Numbered from the stretch's first letter, positions 50,253 through 60,482 are shown. The stretch is DNA of 64,000 nt from Streptomyces venezuelae ATCC 10712 (GCF_008639165.1 NZ_CP029197.1:1922001-1986000), one strand, 5' to 3'. Program-made: numbers and translations. The notes: generated from the sequence alone by a model not told the origin.

Positions 50253-50369
50253 GACGCGGTGCGCCGAGCCGCGTACACGGTGTCCGAGTGATGGACACCT
50301 TTTCGGACAGGCGGCCGGAGGGATTCCTGGACGAAGCTCCGAGCGGAGCCCGGGGACGCCCGCCGGGCG

Positions 50370-51029
50370 CTACTCCCCCGCGCGCTCCCTGACCCGCTTG
50401 GCGAGGGCGGCCGTCGCGGCGGCCGGGTCGTCGGCCTCGGTGATCGCCCGGACGACGACGATCCGGCGCGCGCCGGCGTCCAGGACCTCGTCCAGATTCG
50501 ACTCGTCGATGCCGCCGATGGCGAACCAGGGCCGGTCCTGGGCGAGACCGGCCGCGTACCGCACGAGGTCGAGGCCCGGCGCGTACCGCCCGGGCTTCGT
50601 CGGGGTGGGCCAGCAGGGGCCGGTGCAGAAGTAGTCCACGCCCGGCTCGGCGGCGGCCGCGGCCACCTCCGCCTCGGCGTGGCAGGAACGGCCGATCAGT
50701 ACGCCGTCGGGGCCGCCGAGGATCGCGCGGGCGGCGGGCACGGGCAGGTCGCCCTGGCCCAGGTGCAGCACGTCGGAGCCGATGGCGTGGGCCACGTCGG
50801 CCCGGTCGTTCACCGCGAGGAGCCTGCCGTGGCGGCGGGCCGCCTCGGCGAAGACGGCGAGGTGCTCCAGCTCCTCACCGGCCTCCATGCCCTTGTCGCG
50901 CAGCTGCACGATGTCCACGCCGGAGGACAGCACGGCGTCAAGGAAGGCGGGCAGGTCGCCCTGGCGCTTCCGGGCGTCGGTGCACAGATACAGCCGGGCG
51001 TCGGCGAGCTGCTCGCGAGGCGTGGACAT
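50370..51029 (-). CDS. thiE: thiamine phosphate synthase
   Basis: A 219-residue TIM-barrel enzyme joining the pyrimidine and thiazole parts of thiamine. Conserved blocks are [47 protein letters not shown] and [14 protein letters not shown]. The ATG at 51029 follows GGGGGAAC within a duplicated 22-bp element. It is unlinked to the thiOSG operon, which reads the other way from 53016, and no riboswitch is visible in front of thiE. Confidence 0.94.
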   Translation of the reverse strand: MSTPREQLADARLYLCTDARKRQGDLPAFLDAVLSSGVDIVQLRDKGMEAGEELEHLAVFAEAARRHGRLLAVNDRADVAHAIGSDVLHLGQGDLPVPAARAILGGPDGVLIGRSCHAEAEVAAAAAEPGVDYFCTGPCWPTPTKPGRYAPGLDLVRYAAGLAQDRPWFAIGGIDESNLDEVLDAGARRIVVVRAITEADDPAAATAALAKRVRERAGE

Positions 51030-51037
51030 GACTGGTT

Positions 51038-51084
51038 CCCCCGTCGGTGTCACGGGGTGCGTCCCCCGTCGGTGTCACGGGGTG
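51038..51084. repeat. two 22-bp direct repeats upstream of thiE
   Basis: CCCCCGTCGGTGTCACGGGG followed by TG occurs at 51038-51059 and again at 51063-51084, a period of 25 bp. Each copy carries the internal inverted repeat CCCCGT/ACGGGG. The copy nearest the gene contains the thiE ribosome-binding site. Confidence 0.85.
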
Positions 51085-51133
51085 GGCCCCCGCGGGTGGG
51101 CCGGGATGGGTACCCCGCCCGTGGTGCGGGGCC

Positions 51134-51166
51134 GCGGCGGCCGGCCCGTCGGGGGCCGGTCGCCGC
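51134..51166 (-). terminator. hairpin after the Rv2175c-like gene
   Basis: A 14-bp stem with one G-U pair (51134-51147 with 51153-51166), loop GTCGG, 33 bp after the stop. Confidence 0.75.
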
Positions 51167-51198
51167 GACACCCGCTCATGGTGTCCTTCGGTGCCGCG

Positions 51199-51564
51199 TC
51201 AGATGGCGAGCGCCTGGGCCCGGCGCTTCACCTCCGTGCCGCGGTTCTCGTTGAGCGCCTGGGCGGGCGTGCCCGGCAGGCTCTCGTCCGGAGTGAAGAG
51301 CCACTCCAGCATCTCCTCGTCGGTGAAGCCGTCGTCCCGCAGCACGGTCAGGAGCCCGACGAGACCCTTGACGATCCTGTCGCCCTGGATGAAGGCGGCG
51401 GGGACCTGCAGGGCGTTGTTCTCTCCACGGCGCACGGCGATGAGCTGACCTTCCTTGATCAGCTGCCGCACGCGCGTCACCTCGACATCGAGCATCTCCG
51501 CGATGTCGGGCACATAGAGCCAGGCGGGGACGAGCGCATCGATCTTTACGTCAATCTCGGTCAC
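51199..51564 (-). CDS. Rv2175c family DNA-binding protein
   Basis: A 121-residue helix-turn-helix protein matching the actinobacterial Rv2175c family. The N-terminal winged/MerR-like HTH is YVPDIAEMLDVEVTRVRQLI, followed by KEGQLIAVRRGENNALQVPA, and the C-terminal dimerisation part is LLTVLRDDGFTDEEMLEWLF. In Mycobacterium tuberculosis, Rv2175c is phosphorylated by its neighbour PknL and this turns off DNA binding (established). Here a PASTA kinase lies about 3.8 kb away, across the thi operon. GTG start at 51564. Confidence 0.88.
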   Translation of the reverse strand: MTEIDVKIDALVPAWLYVPDIAEMLDVEVTRVRQLIKEGQLIAVRRGENNALQVPAAFIQGDRIVKGLVGLLTVLRDDGFTDEEMLEWLFTPDESLPGTPAQALNENRGTEVKRRAQALAI

Positions 51565-51607
51565 AGGACAAGCCTGCCATCCCGGACTGACACCCGGTAG
51601 TCGGGCC

Positions 51608-52822
51608 CTACGCGACCGCCGCCTTCAGGGGGACGGAGGGGTCCGCCGCGCGCACGGGGTCGACGGGGGTGGCCGTCTCGACGAGCTTGCGGCCCTGGGC
51701 CAGGTCGCGGGGGCGGCCGACCGCGAGGAGCGCCACCGGCACCCCGGCGCGGAGCCAGAGCACGGACCAGGCCTCGTCCGCCGGGTCGCCGCGCCAGAGC
51801 AGCTCGTCGGCGTCCGCGTGGTGCCCGGCGTACTGGACGAAGCGGCCGAACTGCTCGGACCAGAAGTACGGCACCGGGTCGTACGGCCCCGACTCGGCGC
51901 CGGTGATCGTCGCCGCGACCGTGCGGGGCCCCTGGAGCGCGTTGTCCCAGTGGTGGACGAGGAGCCGCCGGCCGTAGCGGGCGGAGGGGAAGGAGGCGCA
52001 GTCGCCGACCGCGTACACATCGGGCAGCGAGGTGCGCAGCCGCTCGTCCGCGGTGACGGCGCCGCTCGCGTCGAGGGCGATGCCCGAGCCGGCGAGCCAG
52101 CCGGTGGCGGGGTGGGCGCCGATGCCGACGACGACGGCGTCGGCGGGCAGTTCGCGGCCGTCGGCGAGGACGATCCGGCCCGGTTCGACGGTGGCCACGC
52201 GCGCGTGGACGAGGAGTTCGGCGCCGCTCTCCCCGTACCAGTCGGCCATCGGTGCGGTGACCTCGGCGGGCAGGGCCCCGGCGAGCGGGCGTTCGGCGGC
52301 CTCGACGACGGTGACGGCGCAGCCCGCCGCGCGGGCGGCGGTGGCGAACTCGGCGCCGATCCAGCCGGCGCCGACGACCACGACGTCGTGGCGGCGCTCC
52401 AGGACGGGTCCGAGGCGTACCGCGTCGTCGAGGGTGCGCAGCAGATGGACCCCGGGGACGCCCTCGGCGCCGGGGAGCACGATCGGGTGGGCCCCGGTGG
52501 CGACGACCAGGGTGTCGTACGCCACGGGTCCGGCCTCGGTGTCGATCTCGTGGTCCGAGGCGCGCAGTCCGGTGACGTCGAGGCCGAGGCGGAGCTCGAC
52601 GCCGAGCTCCTCGAAGTCGACGTCGAAGGCGGAGTCCTCGGCCTTGCCGAGGAGGACGGCCTTGGAGAGCGGGGGCCGGTCGTAGGGCTGGTGGGGCTCG
52701 GCCCCGATGAGGGTCACGGGGCCGGTGAAGCCCTGTTCGCGCAGGGCGACGGCGGTCTGTACGCCCGCCATCCCGGCGCCGACGATCACGACGTGCTGCT
52801 GTGCATGCTTCTGCTCGCTCAC
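51608..52822 (-). CDS. ferredoxin-reductase-like FAD/NAD(P)H oxidoreductase
   Basis: A 404-residue two-dinucleotide-fold flavoprotein of the rubredoxin/ferredoxin reductase group. The FAD site is VVIVGAGMAGVQTAVALREQ, the NAD(P) site is VVVVGAGWIGAEFATAARAA, and the second FAD block is DVYAVGDCASFPS. The C-terminal Reductase_C-like domain contains VPYFWSEQFGRFVQYAG. Partner unknown; no ferredoxin gene is adjacent. A TAAGGT hexamer 6 nt before the GTG suggests a leaderless transcript, next to a 15-bp palindrome. Confidence 0.9.
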   Translation of the reverse strand: MSEQKHAQQHVVIVGAGMAGVQTAVALREQGFTGPVTLIGAEPHQPYDRPPLSKAVLLGKAEDSAFDVDFEELGVELRLGLDVTGLRASDHEIDTEAGPVAYDTLVVATGAHPIVLPGAEGVPGVHLLRTLDDAVRLGPVLERRHDVVVVGAGWIGAEFATAARAAGCAVTVVEAAERPLAGALPAEVTAPMADWYGESGAELLVHARVATVEPGRIVLADGRELPADAVVVGIGAHPATGWLAGSGIALDASGAVTADERLRTSLPDVYAVGDCASFPSARYGRRLLVHHWDNALQGPRTVAATITGAESGPYDPVPYFWSEQFGRFVQYAGHHADADELLWRGDPADEAWSVLWLRAGVPVALLAVGRPRDLAQGRKLVETATPVDPVRAADPSVPLKAAVA

Positions 52823-52828
52823 CCGACC

Positions 52829-52834
52829 ACCTTA
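52829..52834 (-). promoter_or_regulatory. -10 hexamer, probable leaderless promoter of the ferredoxin-reductase-like gene
   Basis: TAAGGT on the minus strand ends 6 nt before the GTG at 52822. Confidence 0.45.
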
Positions 52835-52839
52835 CGCAT

Positions 52840-52854
52840 CTGACGGACCGTCAG
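52840..52854. promoter_or_regulatory. 15-bp palindrome upstream of the flavoprotein gene
   Basis: CTGACGG-A-CCGTCAG is a perfect palindrome with a one-base centre. It lies between the likely -35 and -10 of the flavoprotein gene and upstream of the divergent thi promoter. Confidence 0.6.
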
Positions 52855-52890
52855 GAAGGGAGGGGTCTGTGGACCGGCGGAGGCGGCGGC

Positions 52891-52896
52891 TAGTGT
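52891..52896 (+). promoter_or_regulatory. -10 of the thiOSG transcript
   Basis: TAGTGT lies 14 nt before the riboswitch; the -35 (TGTGGA, 52868-52873) is weak. Confidence 0.5.
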
Positions 52897-52910
52897 GGCG
52901 GACGTAAAGC

Positions 52911-53004
52911 ACTCGCGGGAGCCCGGACGCACCGGGCTGAGAGGGAGGCTGGGACGGCCTCCGACCGTACGAACCTGATCCGGGTCATGCCGGCGAAGGG
53001 AGGG
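52911..53004 (+). promoter_or_regulatory. TPP riboswitch (THI element)
   Basis: The conserved CTGAGAGGGA and the block GACCGTACGAACCTGATC followed by CGGGTCATGCCGGCGAAGGGA are present. The P3 arm reads GGAGGCTGGGACGGCCTCC. The 3' GGGAGGGG also serves as the thiO Shine-Dalgarno region, so TPP binding would hide the ribosome site; no terminator hairpin is seen. Confidence 0.96.
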
Positions 53005-53015
53005 GCTGGACGCCC

Positions 53016-55221
<2,206 letters not shown>

Positions 55222-55275
55222 CCACGCCCGCCCCGGCCGGTCGTCCCGCCGGGGCGGGGACGGGGGCGGGCGTGG
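55222..55275 (+). terminator. terminator of the thi operon
   Basis: CCACGCCCGCCCC (55222-55234) pairs with 55263-55275, with an inner GC hairpin; it starts at the base after the thiG stop. Confidence 0.75.
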
Positions 55276-55335
55276 GGCGTGTCACAGGTGGGCTGCAAGG
55301 GGGGACGGACACGTGGGGGGCCGTGTCGCGGCTCG

Positions 55336-55341
55336 TAGACT
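55336..55341 (+). promoter_or_regulatory. -10 hexamer, probable leaderless promoter of the PASTA kinase gene
   Basis: TAGACT ends 7 nt before the GTG at 55349; no Shine-Dalgarno. Confidence 0.5.
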
Positions 55342-55348
55342 CGTCGCC

Positions 55349-57259
55349 GTGGACACGACCCTTCAGGACCCCCTCGTCGGGCGGCTGCTCGACGGCCGCT
55401 ACCGCGTCGACGCGCGCATCGCCGTCGGCGGGATGGCCACGGTCTACCGGGCCGTGGACACCCGCCTCGACCGCGTCCTCGCGCTCAAGGTGATGCACCC
55501 GGCGCTCGCCACCGACGCCGCGTTCGTCGAGCGCTTCATCCGCGAGGCCAAGTCCGTGGCCCGCCTCTCGCACCCGAACGTGGTCGGCGTCTTCGACCAG
55601 GGCGCGGAAGGCGCGTACGTCTATCTGGCGATGGAGTACGTGGCCGGCTGCACCCTGCGTGACGTGCTGCGGGAGCGCGGCGCCCTGCCGCCCCGGGCCG
55701 CGCTGGACATCCTGGAGCCGGTGCTCGCCGCGCTCGGCGCCGCGCACCGGGCCGGGTTCGTGCACCGGGACATGAAGCCGGAGAACGTCCTGATAGGGGA
55801 CGACGGCCGGGTCAAGGTCGCCGACTTCGGGCTCGTACGGGCCGTGGGCTCGGCCACCGCCACCACCGGCGCGGTCCTCGGGACGGTCTCGTACCTGGCG
55901 CCCGAGCAGATCGAGCACGGCACCGCCGACACCCGCGCCGACGTGTACGCCTGCGGTGTCGTCCTGTACGAGATGCTCACCGGCGGCAAGCCGCACGGCG
56001 GCGACACCCCGGCGCAGGTCCTCTTCCAGCACCTGAACACCGACGTGCCCGCCCCGTCCGCCACCGTCCCCGGGCTCGCCCTGGAGCTGGACGAGCTGGT
56101 CGCGGCCGCCACGGCCCGCAACCCCGAGGTCCGCCCGCACGACGCCGTCGCCCTGCTCGCCCTGGTCCTGGAGGCCCGCGCGGCGCTCGGCGACGAGCAG
56201 CTGGACGCGGTGCCCCCGCGGGCGCGGGGCGGGGAGACCCGGGACACCGCCAACGACCGGACGAGCGTGATCGCCCGGCCGGTCCCGGCCGCGGCCGACG
56301 CCCACCAGGTACTGCACACGAACCGGCTGCCGGCCCCCGAGCCGACGACGGCGCCGGCCCGTCGCCGGCGGCCGCCGCGCGGCCCGCTGCTGATCGTCCT
56401 CGGCGTCCTGCTGGCGCTCGGCATCGGCTCCGGCGTCTGGTACATCAACTCCGGCCAGTTCACCCGGGTCCCCGCCGTGCTCGGCCAGACCGAGGCGGCG
56501 GCGACCCGCCGCATCACAGACGCCGGTCTCGAGGTCGGCTCGACGAAGCGCGCCTTCAGCGACGTGTACGAGCGCGGCACCGTCATGGCCGTCGACCCGG
56601 CTCCCGGTGAGCGGCTGCGGGGCAACGGCACGGTCACCCTGACCCTCTCCCGGGGCCCGGAGATCGTGAAGGTGCCCAACCTCAAGAACAAGCCGCTCGC
56701 CGAGGCCAAGCGGATCCTGGAGCGGGAGGGACTGGCCACCGGGGTGGTCACCACGGCGTTCAGCGAGGGCGTCCCGCAGGGAGCGGTGATCAGCTCCGAC
56801 CCGGAGCCCGGCACCGGCCGCGCCCCCGACTCGGCCATCGCCCTGGTGGTCAGCAAGGGCGCGCCGATCGACGTGCCCGACGTCACCGGGGAGACGGTCG
56901 ACGCCGCGACGGCCACGCTCCAGGACGCCGGCCTGAAGGTGGTGCTCGCGCCGGAGCGGATCAACTCCTCCGAGGCGGCCGGTTCGGTCGCCGCGCAGTC
57001 CCTGGCCGAGGGCAGCCGCGCCGCGAAGGGCGACACCGTCACGCTCACCGTCTCCAAGGGCCCGAAGCTCGTCGAGGTCCCGGACGTGACGGGCGAGAAG
57101 CTCGACGACGCGCGGACGGCCCTGGAGGACGAGGGCTTCGAGGTGGAGGTCAAGAAGTCCTTCCCCTACCTGGGCGACACGGTCGCGAGCCAGTCCGTGG
57201 AGGGCGGCTCCACCGCCCCCGAGGGCTCCACCGTCACGATCACGATCAAGGGACTGTAG
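55349..57259 (+). CDS. PASTA-domain Ser/Thr protein kinase
   Basis: A 636-residue transmembrane receptor kinase. The kinase domain (about 18-275) shows VGGMATVYRA, K47 in LALKVM, HRDMKPENV with catalytic D141, DFG at 159-161, and APEQ. A juxtamembrane linker, one membrane segment (about 346-366) and four extracellular PASTA repeats (about 370-636, e.g. KVPNLKNKPLAEAKRILERE, EVPDVTGEKLDDARTALEDE) follow. PASTA repeats bind muropeptides or lipid II, so it probably senses wall status. The GTG at 55349 agrees with a -10 at 55336-55341. The gene next to it codes for endonuclease IV. Confidence 0.94.
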   Translation: MDTTLQDPLVGRLLDGRYRVDARIAVGGMATVYRAVDTRLDRVLALKVMHPALATDAAFVERFIREAKSVARLSHPNVVGVFDQGAEGAYVYLAMEYVAGCTLRDVLRERGALPPRAALDILEPVLAALGAAHRAGFVHRDMKPENVLIGDDGRVKVADFGLVRAVGSATATTGAVLGTVSYLAPEQIEHGTADTRADVYACGVVLYEMLTGGKPHGGDTPAQVLFQHLNTDVPAPSATVPGLALELDELVAAATARNPEVRPHDAVALLALVLEARAALGDEQLDAVPPRARGGETRDTANDRTSVIARPVPAAADAHQVLHTNRLPAPEPTTAPARRRRPPRGPLLIVLGVLLALGIGSGVWYINSGQFTRVPAVLGQTEAAATRRITDAGLEVGSTKRAFSDVYERGTVMAVDPAPGERLRGNGTVTLTLSRGPEIVKVPNLKNKPLAEAKRILEREGLATGVVTTAFSEGVPQGAVISSDPEPGTGRAPDSAIALVVSKGAPIDVPDVTGETVDAATATLQDAGLKVVLAPERINSSEAAGSVAAQSLAEGSRAAKGDTVTLTVSKGPKLVEVPDVTGEKLDDARTALEDEGFEVEVKKSFPYLGDTVASQSVEGGSTAPEGSTVTITIKGL

Positions 57260-57265
57260 GAACTG

Positions 57266-58117
57266 ATGCGCAACCCCGTCGGCGGCCATGTCCCCGTGGC
57301 CGGTGGCCTCGCCACGATCGGTCTCGGGTACGCCCGTGAGCTCGGCGCCGAGACCGTGCAGGTCTTCGTCGCCAACCCGCGCGGCTGGGCCACCCCGCCC
57401 GGCAGTCCGGCCCAGGACGAGCGCTTCCGCGCCGCGTGCGAGGCGGAGTCGATCTCGGCCTGGGTGCACGCCCCGTACCTGATCAACTTCGGCTCCCACA
57501 CCGAGGCCACGGTGGAGAAGTCGGTGGAGTCGATGCGGCACTCGCTGCGGCGGGGCCGGGAGATCGGCGCGAAGGGCGTGGTGGTGCACACCGGCTCGGC
57601 GACCGGCGGCCGCCCGCGCGCGGTGGCGCTGGCCCAGGTGCGGGAGCGGCTGCTGCCGCTGCTCGACGAGCTGACGCACGAGGACGACCCGTATCTGCTC
57701 CTGGAGTCGACGGCCGGGCAGGGCTTCTCGCTCTGTTCGCGCGCGGAGGACTTCGGGCCGTACTTCGACGCGCTCGACCGGCATCCGAAGCTCGGGATCT
57801 GCCTGGACACCTGCCACATCTTCGCCGCGGGTCACGACCTGACGGGTCCGCACGGCGCGGCGCAGACGCTCGACGCGCTGGTGGCGACGGTGGGCGAGGG
57901 GCGGCTGAAGCTGATCCACGCCAACGACTCGAAGGACGTGGTCGGCGCCCGCAAGGACCGGCACGCGAACATCGGGGTGGGGCACATCGGTGAGGACGGG
58001 TTCCGGAACCTGCTCCAGCACCCGGCGACGGACGGTGTGCCGCTGATCATCGAGACGCCGGGCGGCAAGGCGGGGCACCTCGCGGACGTGGAGCTGCTCA
58101 AGAAGCTGAGGGGCTGA
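57266..58117 (+). CDS. nfo: endonuclease IV (AP endonuclease, Nfo type)
   Basis: A 283-residue TIM-barrel zinc enzyme for base-excision repair. Metal-ligand blocks are VHAPYLINFGSHT, VVHTGSATGG, LLLESTAGQG, CLDTCHIFAAGHD and HANDSKDVVGARKDRHANIG, which match the AP endonuclease family 2 signatures. The ATG has AGGAA 5 nt upstream and lies 6 bp after the kinase stop, so the two are co-transcribed. Confidence 0.94.
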   Translation: MRNPVGGHVPVAGGLATIGLGYARELGAETVQVFVANPRGWATPPGSPAQDERFRAACEAESISAWVHAPYLINFGSHTEATVEKSVESMRHSLRRGREIGAKGVVVHTGSATGGRPRAVALAQVRERLLPLLDELTHEDDPYLLLESTAGQGFSLCSRAEDFGPYFDALDRHPKLGICLDTCHIFAAGHDLTGPHGAAQTLDALVATVGEGRLKLIHANDSKDVVGARKDRHANIGVGHIGEDGFRNLLQHPATDGVPLIIETPGGKAGHLADVELLKKLRG

Positions 58118-58129
58118 CACGATTTCCCG

Positions 58130-58158
58130 TTGAGGAATACCCCAGGGGGGTATACGGT
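58130..58158 (+). promoter_or_regulatory. promoter with CsoR-like metal operator
   Basis: TTGAGG (58130-58135) and TACGGT (58153-58158) are 17 bp apart. Between them lies ATACCCC-AGG-GGGGTAT (58137-58153), perfect 7-bp arms of the TA-flanked G/C-run type bound by CsoR/RcnR-family metal repressors. Confidence 0.8.
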
Positions 58159-58202
58159 TCTTGCAGCGGCAGGAACCGCTACCGGACCATGGGGGACACC
58201 CG

Positions 58203-58760
58203 ATGCAGCACGACGCGCACAGCCATCATCACGAACACCAGGGCCACGACGGCCACGCCGGCCACGAGGGCCACCACGGCGCCCCTCACGGCGCCCCTCA
58301 CGGCGACCACCACGCCCCCGGCAAGGCCTCCTGGGCCATGGCCGCCAAGGCGACCCTGCACTGCCTCACCGGCTGCGCCATCGGCGAGGTCCTCGGCATG
58401 GTCATCGGCACCGCGTTCGGCTGGGGCAACGTCCAGACGATGATCCTCGCGATCATCCTGGCCTTCTTCTTCGGCTACGCGCTCACCCTGCGCGGCATCC
58501 TGGCCGCCGGCGTCGACTTCAAGGCCGCCTTCAAGGTCGCCCTCGCCGCCGACACCCTCTCGATCGCGGTCATGGAGCTCATCGACAACGGCGTGATCGC
58601 CCTCTGGCCGGGCGCCATGGACGCGCACCTCTCCGAGCCGGTCTTCTGGATCGTGCTCGCCATCGCGCTCGCCGCCGCCTTCGTGATCACGACCCCGGTC
58701 AACAAGTGGATGATCGGCCGCGGCAAGGGCCACGCGGTGGTGCACCAGTACCACCACTGA
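58203..58760 (+). CDS. DUF4396 membrane protein with His-rich N-terminus, putative metal transporter
   Basis: A 185-residue integral membrane protein of the DUF4396 family, whose function is not established. The first 38 residues contain 15 histidines (HSHHHEHQGHDGHAGHEGHH), a likely metal-binding tail. Four to five membrane segments follow. The first contains H53-C54-x3-C58 and E62 in TLHCLTGCAIGE, a possible transmembrane metal site. The C-terminus ends VVHQYHH. GGGGGA lies 7 nt before the ATG. Together with the CsoR-like box in its promoter this suggests copper or nickel/cobalt handling; that is inference. Confidence 0.85.
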   Translation: MQHDAHSHHHEHQGHDGHAGHEGHHGAPHGAPHGDHHAPGKASWAMAAKATLHCLTGCAIGEVLGMVIGTAFGWGNVQTMILAIILAFFFGYALTLRGILAAGVDFKAAFKVALAADTLSIAVMELIDNGVIALWPGAMDAHLSEPVFWIVLAIALAAAFVITTPVNKWMIGRGKGHAVVHQYHH

Positions 58761-58800
58761 GGGACGAGATCAGGCCAGCGGGCGGGGCGGCGGTCCGGAG

Positions 58801-59454
58801 CTACAGCTCCGGGCCGTCTCCCGGTTCCTCCTGGTACGAGTACCGCTGCTCCGTCCAGGGGTCGCCGAGGTTGTGGTAGCCCCGCTCCTCCCAGAAGCCC
58901 CGGCGGTCGGCGGCCATGTACTCCACGCCCCGGACCCACTTCGGACCCTTCCAGGCGTACAGGTGCGGGACGACCAGGCGCAGCGGGAAGCCGTGCTCGG
59001 CGGTGAGCAGCTCCCCGTCCTTGTGGGTGGCGAAAATCGTGCCGTCGGCGGCGAAATCGGCGAGCCGCATGTTGGCGCTGTAGCCGTACTCGGCCCACAC
59101 CATCACATGGGTGACCTGCGGCGCGGGCGGGGCGAGCGCCAGGATCGTCCGGGCCGGCACCCCACCCCATTCGGCCCCGAGCATGCTGAACTTCGTGACG
59201 CAGTGCAGATCGGCCTCGACCGTGGAGAACGGCAGCGCCGAGAACTCCTCGTGGTTCCAGCAGCGCTTGTCACCGTCGGCCGTCGCCCCGAAGACGCGGA
59301 ACTCCCAGCGGTCCGGCTTGAACTTGGGGACGGGCCCGTAATGGGTGACCGGCCAGCCGCGCTGGAGCCGCTGGCCCGGCGGAAGGTCCGGCGAACGATC
59401 CGGCTGCCCCGCTTCCCGGTGTACTCCGCTCTCCGGCTGACCCATGTCATCCAT
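58801..59454 (-). CDS. sulfite-oxidase-type molybdopterin oxidoreductase
   Basis: A 217-residue cytoplasmic molybdopterin-binding protein of the sulfite oxidase/YedY fold. The Mo-ligand Cys is C85 in ADLHCVTKFSM. Other blocks are MVWAEYGYSANMRLADF, GFPLRLVVPHLYAWKGPKWV, and the end WEERGYHNLGDPWTEQRYSY. No Tat signal is seen. ATG at 59454 is chosen; the ATG three codons later is equally possible, and neither has a strong Shine-Dalgarno. Substrate unknown. Confidence 0.9.
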   Translation of the reverse strand: MDDMGQPESGVHREAGQPDRSPDLPPGQRLQRGWPVTHYGPVPKFKPDRWEFRVFGATADGDKRCWNHEEFSALPFSTVEADLHCVTKFSMLGAEWGGVPARTILALAPPAPQVTHVMVWAEYGYSANMRLADFAADGTIFATHKDGELLTAEHGFPLRLVVPHLYAWKGPKWVRGVEYMAADRRGFWEERGYHNLGDPWTEQRYSYQEEPGDGPEL

Positions 59455-59623
59455 GGTGACAGACGGCGAGGGGTGGTCATGACCAGGCGACCACCGGCGG
59501 CAGGGGATTCGGGGCAACTCCCACTAAGCCTGCACTTACTGGACGCCCCCCATTCGTGGTGCGAGGATGCGGCCATCCTGCCCAGTGACGGCATAGACAC
59601 GTAACGTGGAAGGAGCCTCTGCG

Positions 59624-60100
59624 ATGCAGGGCGACCCCGAGGTCCTCGAGTTCCTCAACGAGCAGCTGACCGGCGAGCTGACGGCCATCAACCAGTACTG
59701 GCTGCACTATCGCATCCAGGACAACAAGGGGTGGACGAAGCTCGCCAAATACACCCGCGAAGAGTCCATCGACGAGATGAAGCACGCGGACAAGCTGACC
59801 GAGCGCATCCTGATGCTCGACGGCCTGCCCAACTACCAGCGGCTCTTCCACGTGCGGGTCGGCCAGACCATCACCGAGATGTTCCAGGCGGACCGCCAGG
59901 TCGAGGTGGAGGCGATCGACCGGCTGAAGCGCGGGATCGAGGTCATGCGGGCCAAGGGCGACATCACCTCGGCCAACCTCTTCGAGGAGATCCTGGCGGA
60001 CGAGGAGCACCACATCGACTACCTGGACACGCAGCTGGAGCTGATCGAGTCCCTGGGTGAGGCCCTCTACATCTCGACGCTCATCGAGCAGCCGAGTTAA
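59624..60100 (+). CDS. bfr: bacterioferritin
   Basis: A 158-residue 24-mer iron-storage subunit with haem. All ferroxidase ligands are present with E. coli numbering: E18, E51, H54, E94, E127, H130. The haem ligand is M52 in IDEMKHAD. The ATG at 59624 has AAGGAG 8 nt upstream. Convergent with bfd, 10 bp apart. Confidence 0.97.
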   Translation: MQGDPEVLEFLNEQLTGELTAINQYWLHYRIQDNKGWTKLAKYTREESIDEMKHADKLTERILMLDGLPNYQRLFHVRVGQTITEMFQADRQVEVEAIDRLKRGIEVMRAKGDITSANLFEEILADEEHHIDYLDTQLELIESLGEALYISTLIEQPS

Positions 60101-60110
60101 GGGTTCCCCC

Positions 60111-60350
60111 CTACGCCGCTTCCCCGAGTTCGGTGACGTTCTCCGCCGTCAGGGCGGGCATCCCCTGGTCGAGGAGTTCACGCCGCGGGCAGTTGCCGCG
60201 GCCGAGAATGGCCTGAATGCGACGGACGCAGGAACCGCAGTCCGTGCCGGCCTTGCAGGCCGAGGCGATCTGGCGGGGCGTGCAGGCGCCCGCGTCGGCA
60301 TGGGCCTTGACCTGCTTCTCCGTGACGCCGAAGCATGAGCAGACGTACAA
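60111..60350 (-). CDS. bfd: bacterioferritin-associated ferredoxin
   Basis: A 79-residue [2Fe-2S] protein with C4-x-C6 and C38-x2-C41, the BFD pattern; it reduces bacterioferritin iron for release. The start is TTG at 60350 with GGAGG about 10 nt upstream; no ATG or GTG fits. The C-terminal about 25 residues extend beyond the cluster domain. An iron box lies about 27 bp upstream. Confidence 0.93.
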   Translation of the reverse strand: MYVCSCFGVTEKQVKAHADAGACTPRQIASACKAGTDCGSCVRRIQAILGRGNCPRRELLDQGMPALTAENVTELGEAA

Positions 60351-60376
60351 CGCGGTTCACCTCCCGCCGTGATCGA

Positions 60377-60395
60377 TAAGGCTAACCTAACCTTA
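60377..60395. promoter_or_regulatory. iron box (DmdR1/IdeR type) upstream of bfd
   Basis: TAAGGCTAACCTAACCTTA; its complement matches the TTAGGTTAGGCTAACCTAA consensus at 15 of 19 positions by eye. It would repress bfd when iron is plentiful. Confidence 0.75.
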
Positions 60396-60427
60396 CCCGG
60401 CGCTGGTGGACCGCAAAAGCCCTGGAT

Positions 60428-60472
60428 ACGACGATGGGGCGCGGATCACATGGATCCGCGCCCCGTCGTCGT
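60428..60472 (-). terminator. DAHP synthase terminator
   Basis: A 20-bp stem with one G-U pair (60428-60447 with 60453-60472) and 5-nt loop just after the stop on the minus strand. Confidence 0.85.
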
Positions 60473-60482
60473 GGGTTCCTAC

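Noticed and set aside
52911..53004. A second TPP riboswitch in front of thiE
   Set aside because: The thiE leader contains only the duplicated 22-bp element; no THI-box motifs such as CTGAGAGGGA were found there.
58795..58812. Short inverted repeat CCGGAGCT/AGCTCCGG as a terminator
   Set aside because: It overlaps the oxidoreductase stop codon and leaves a loop of only 2-4 nt; too weak to call.
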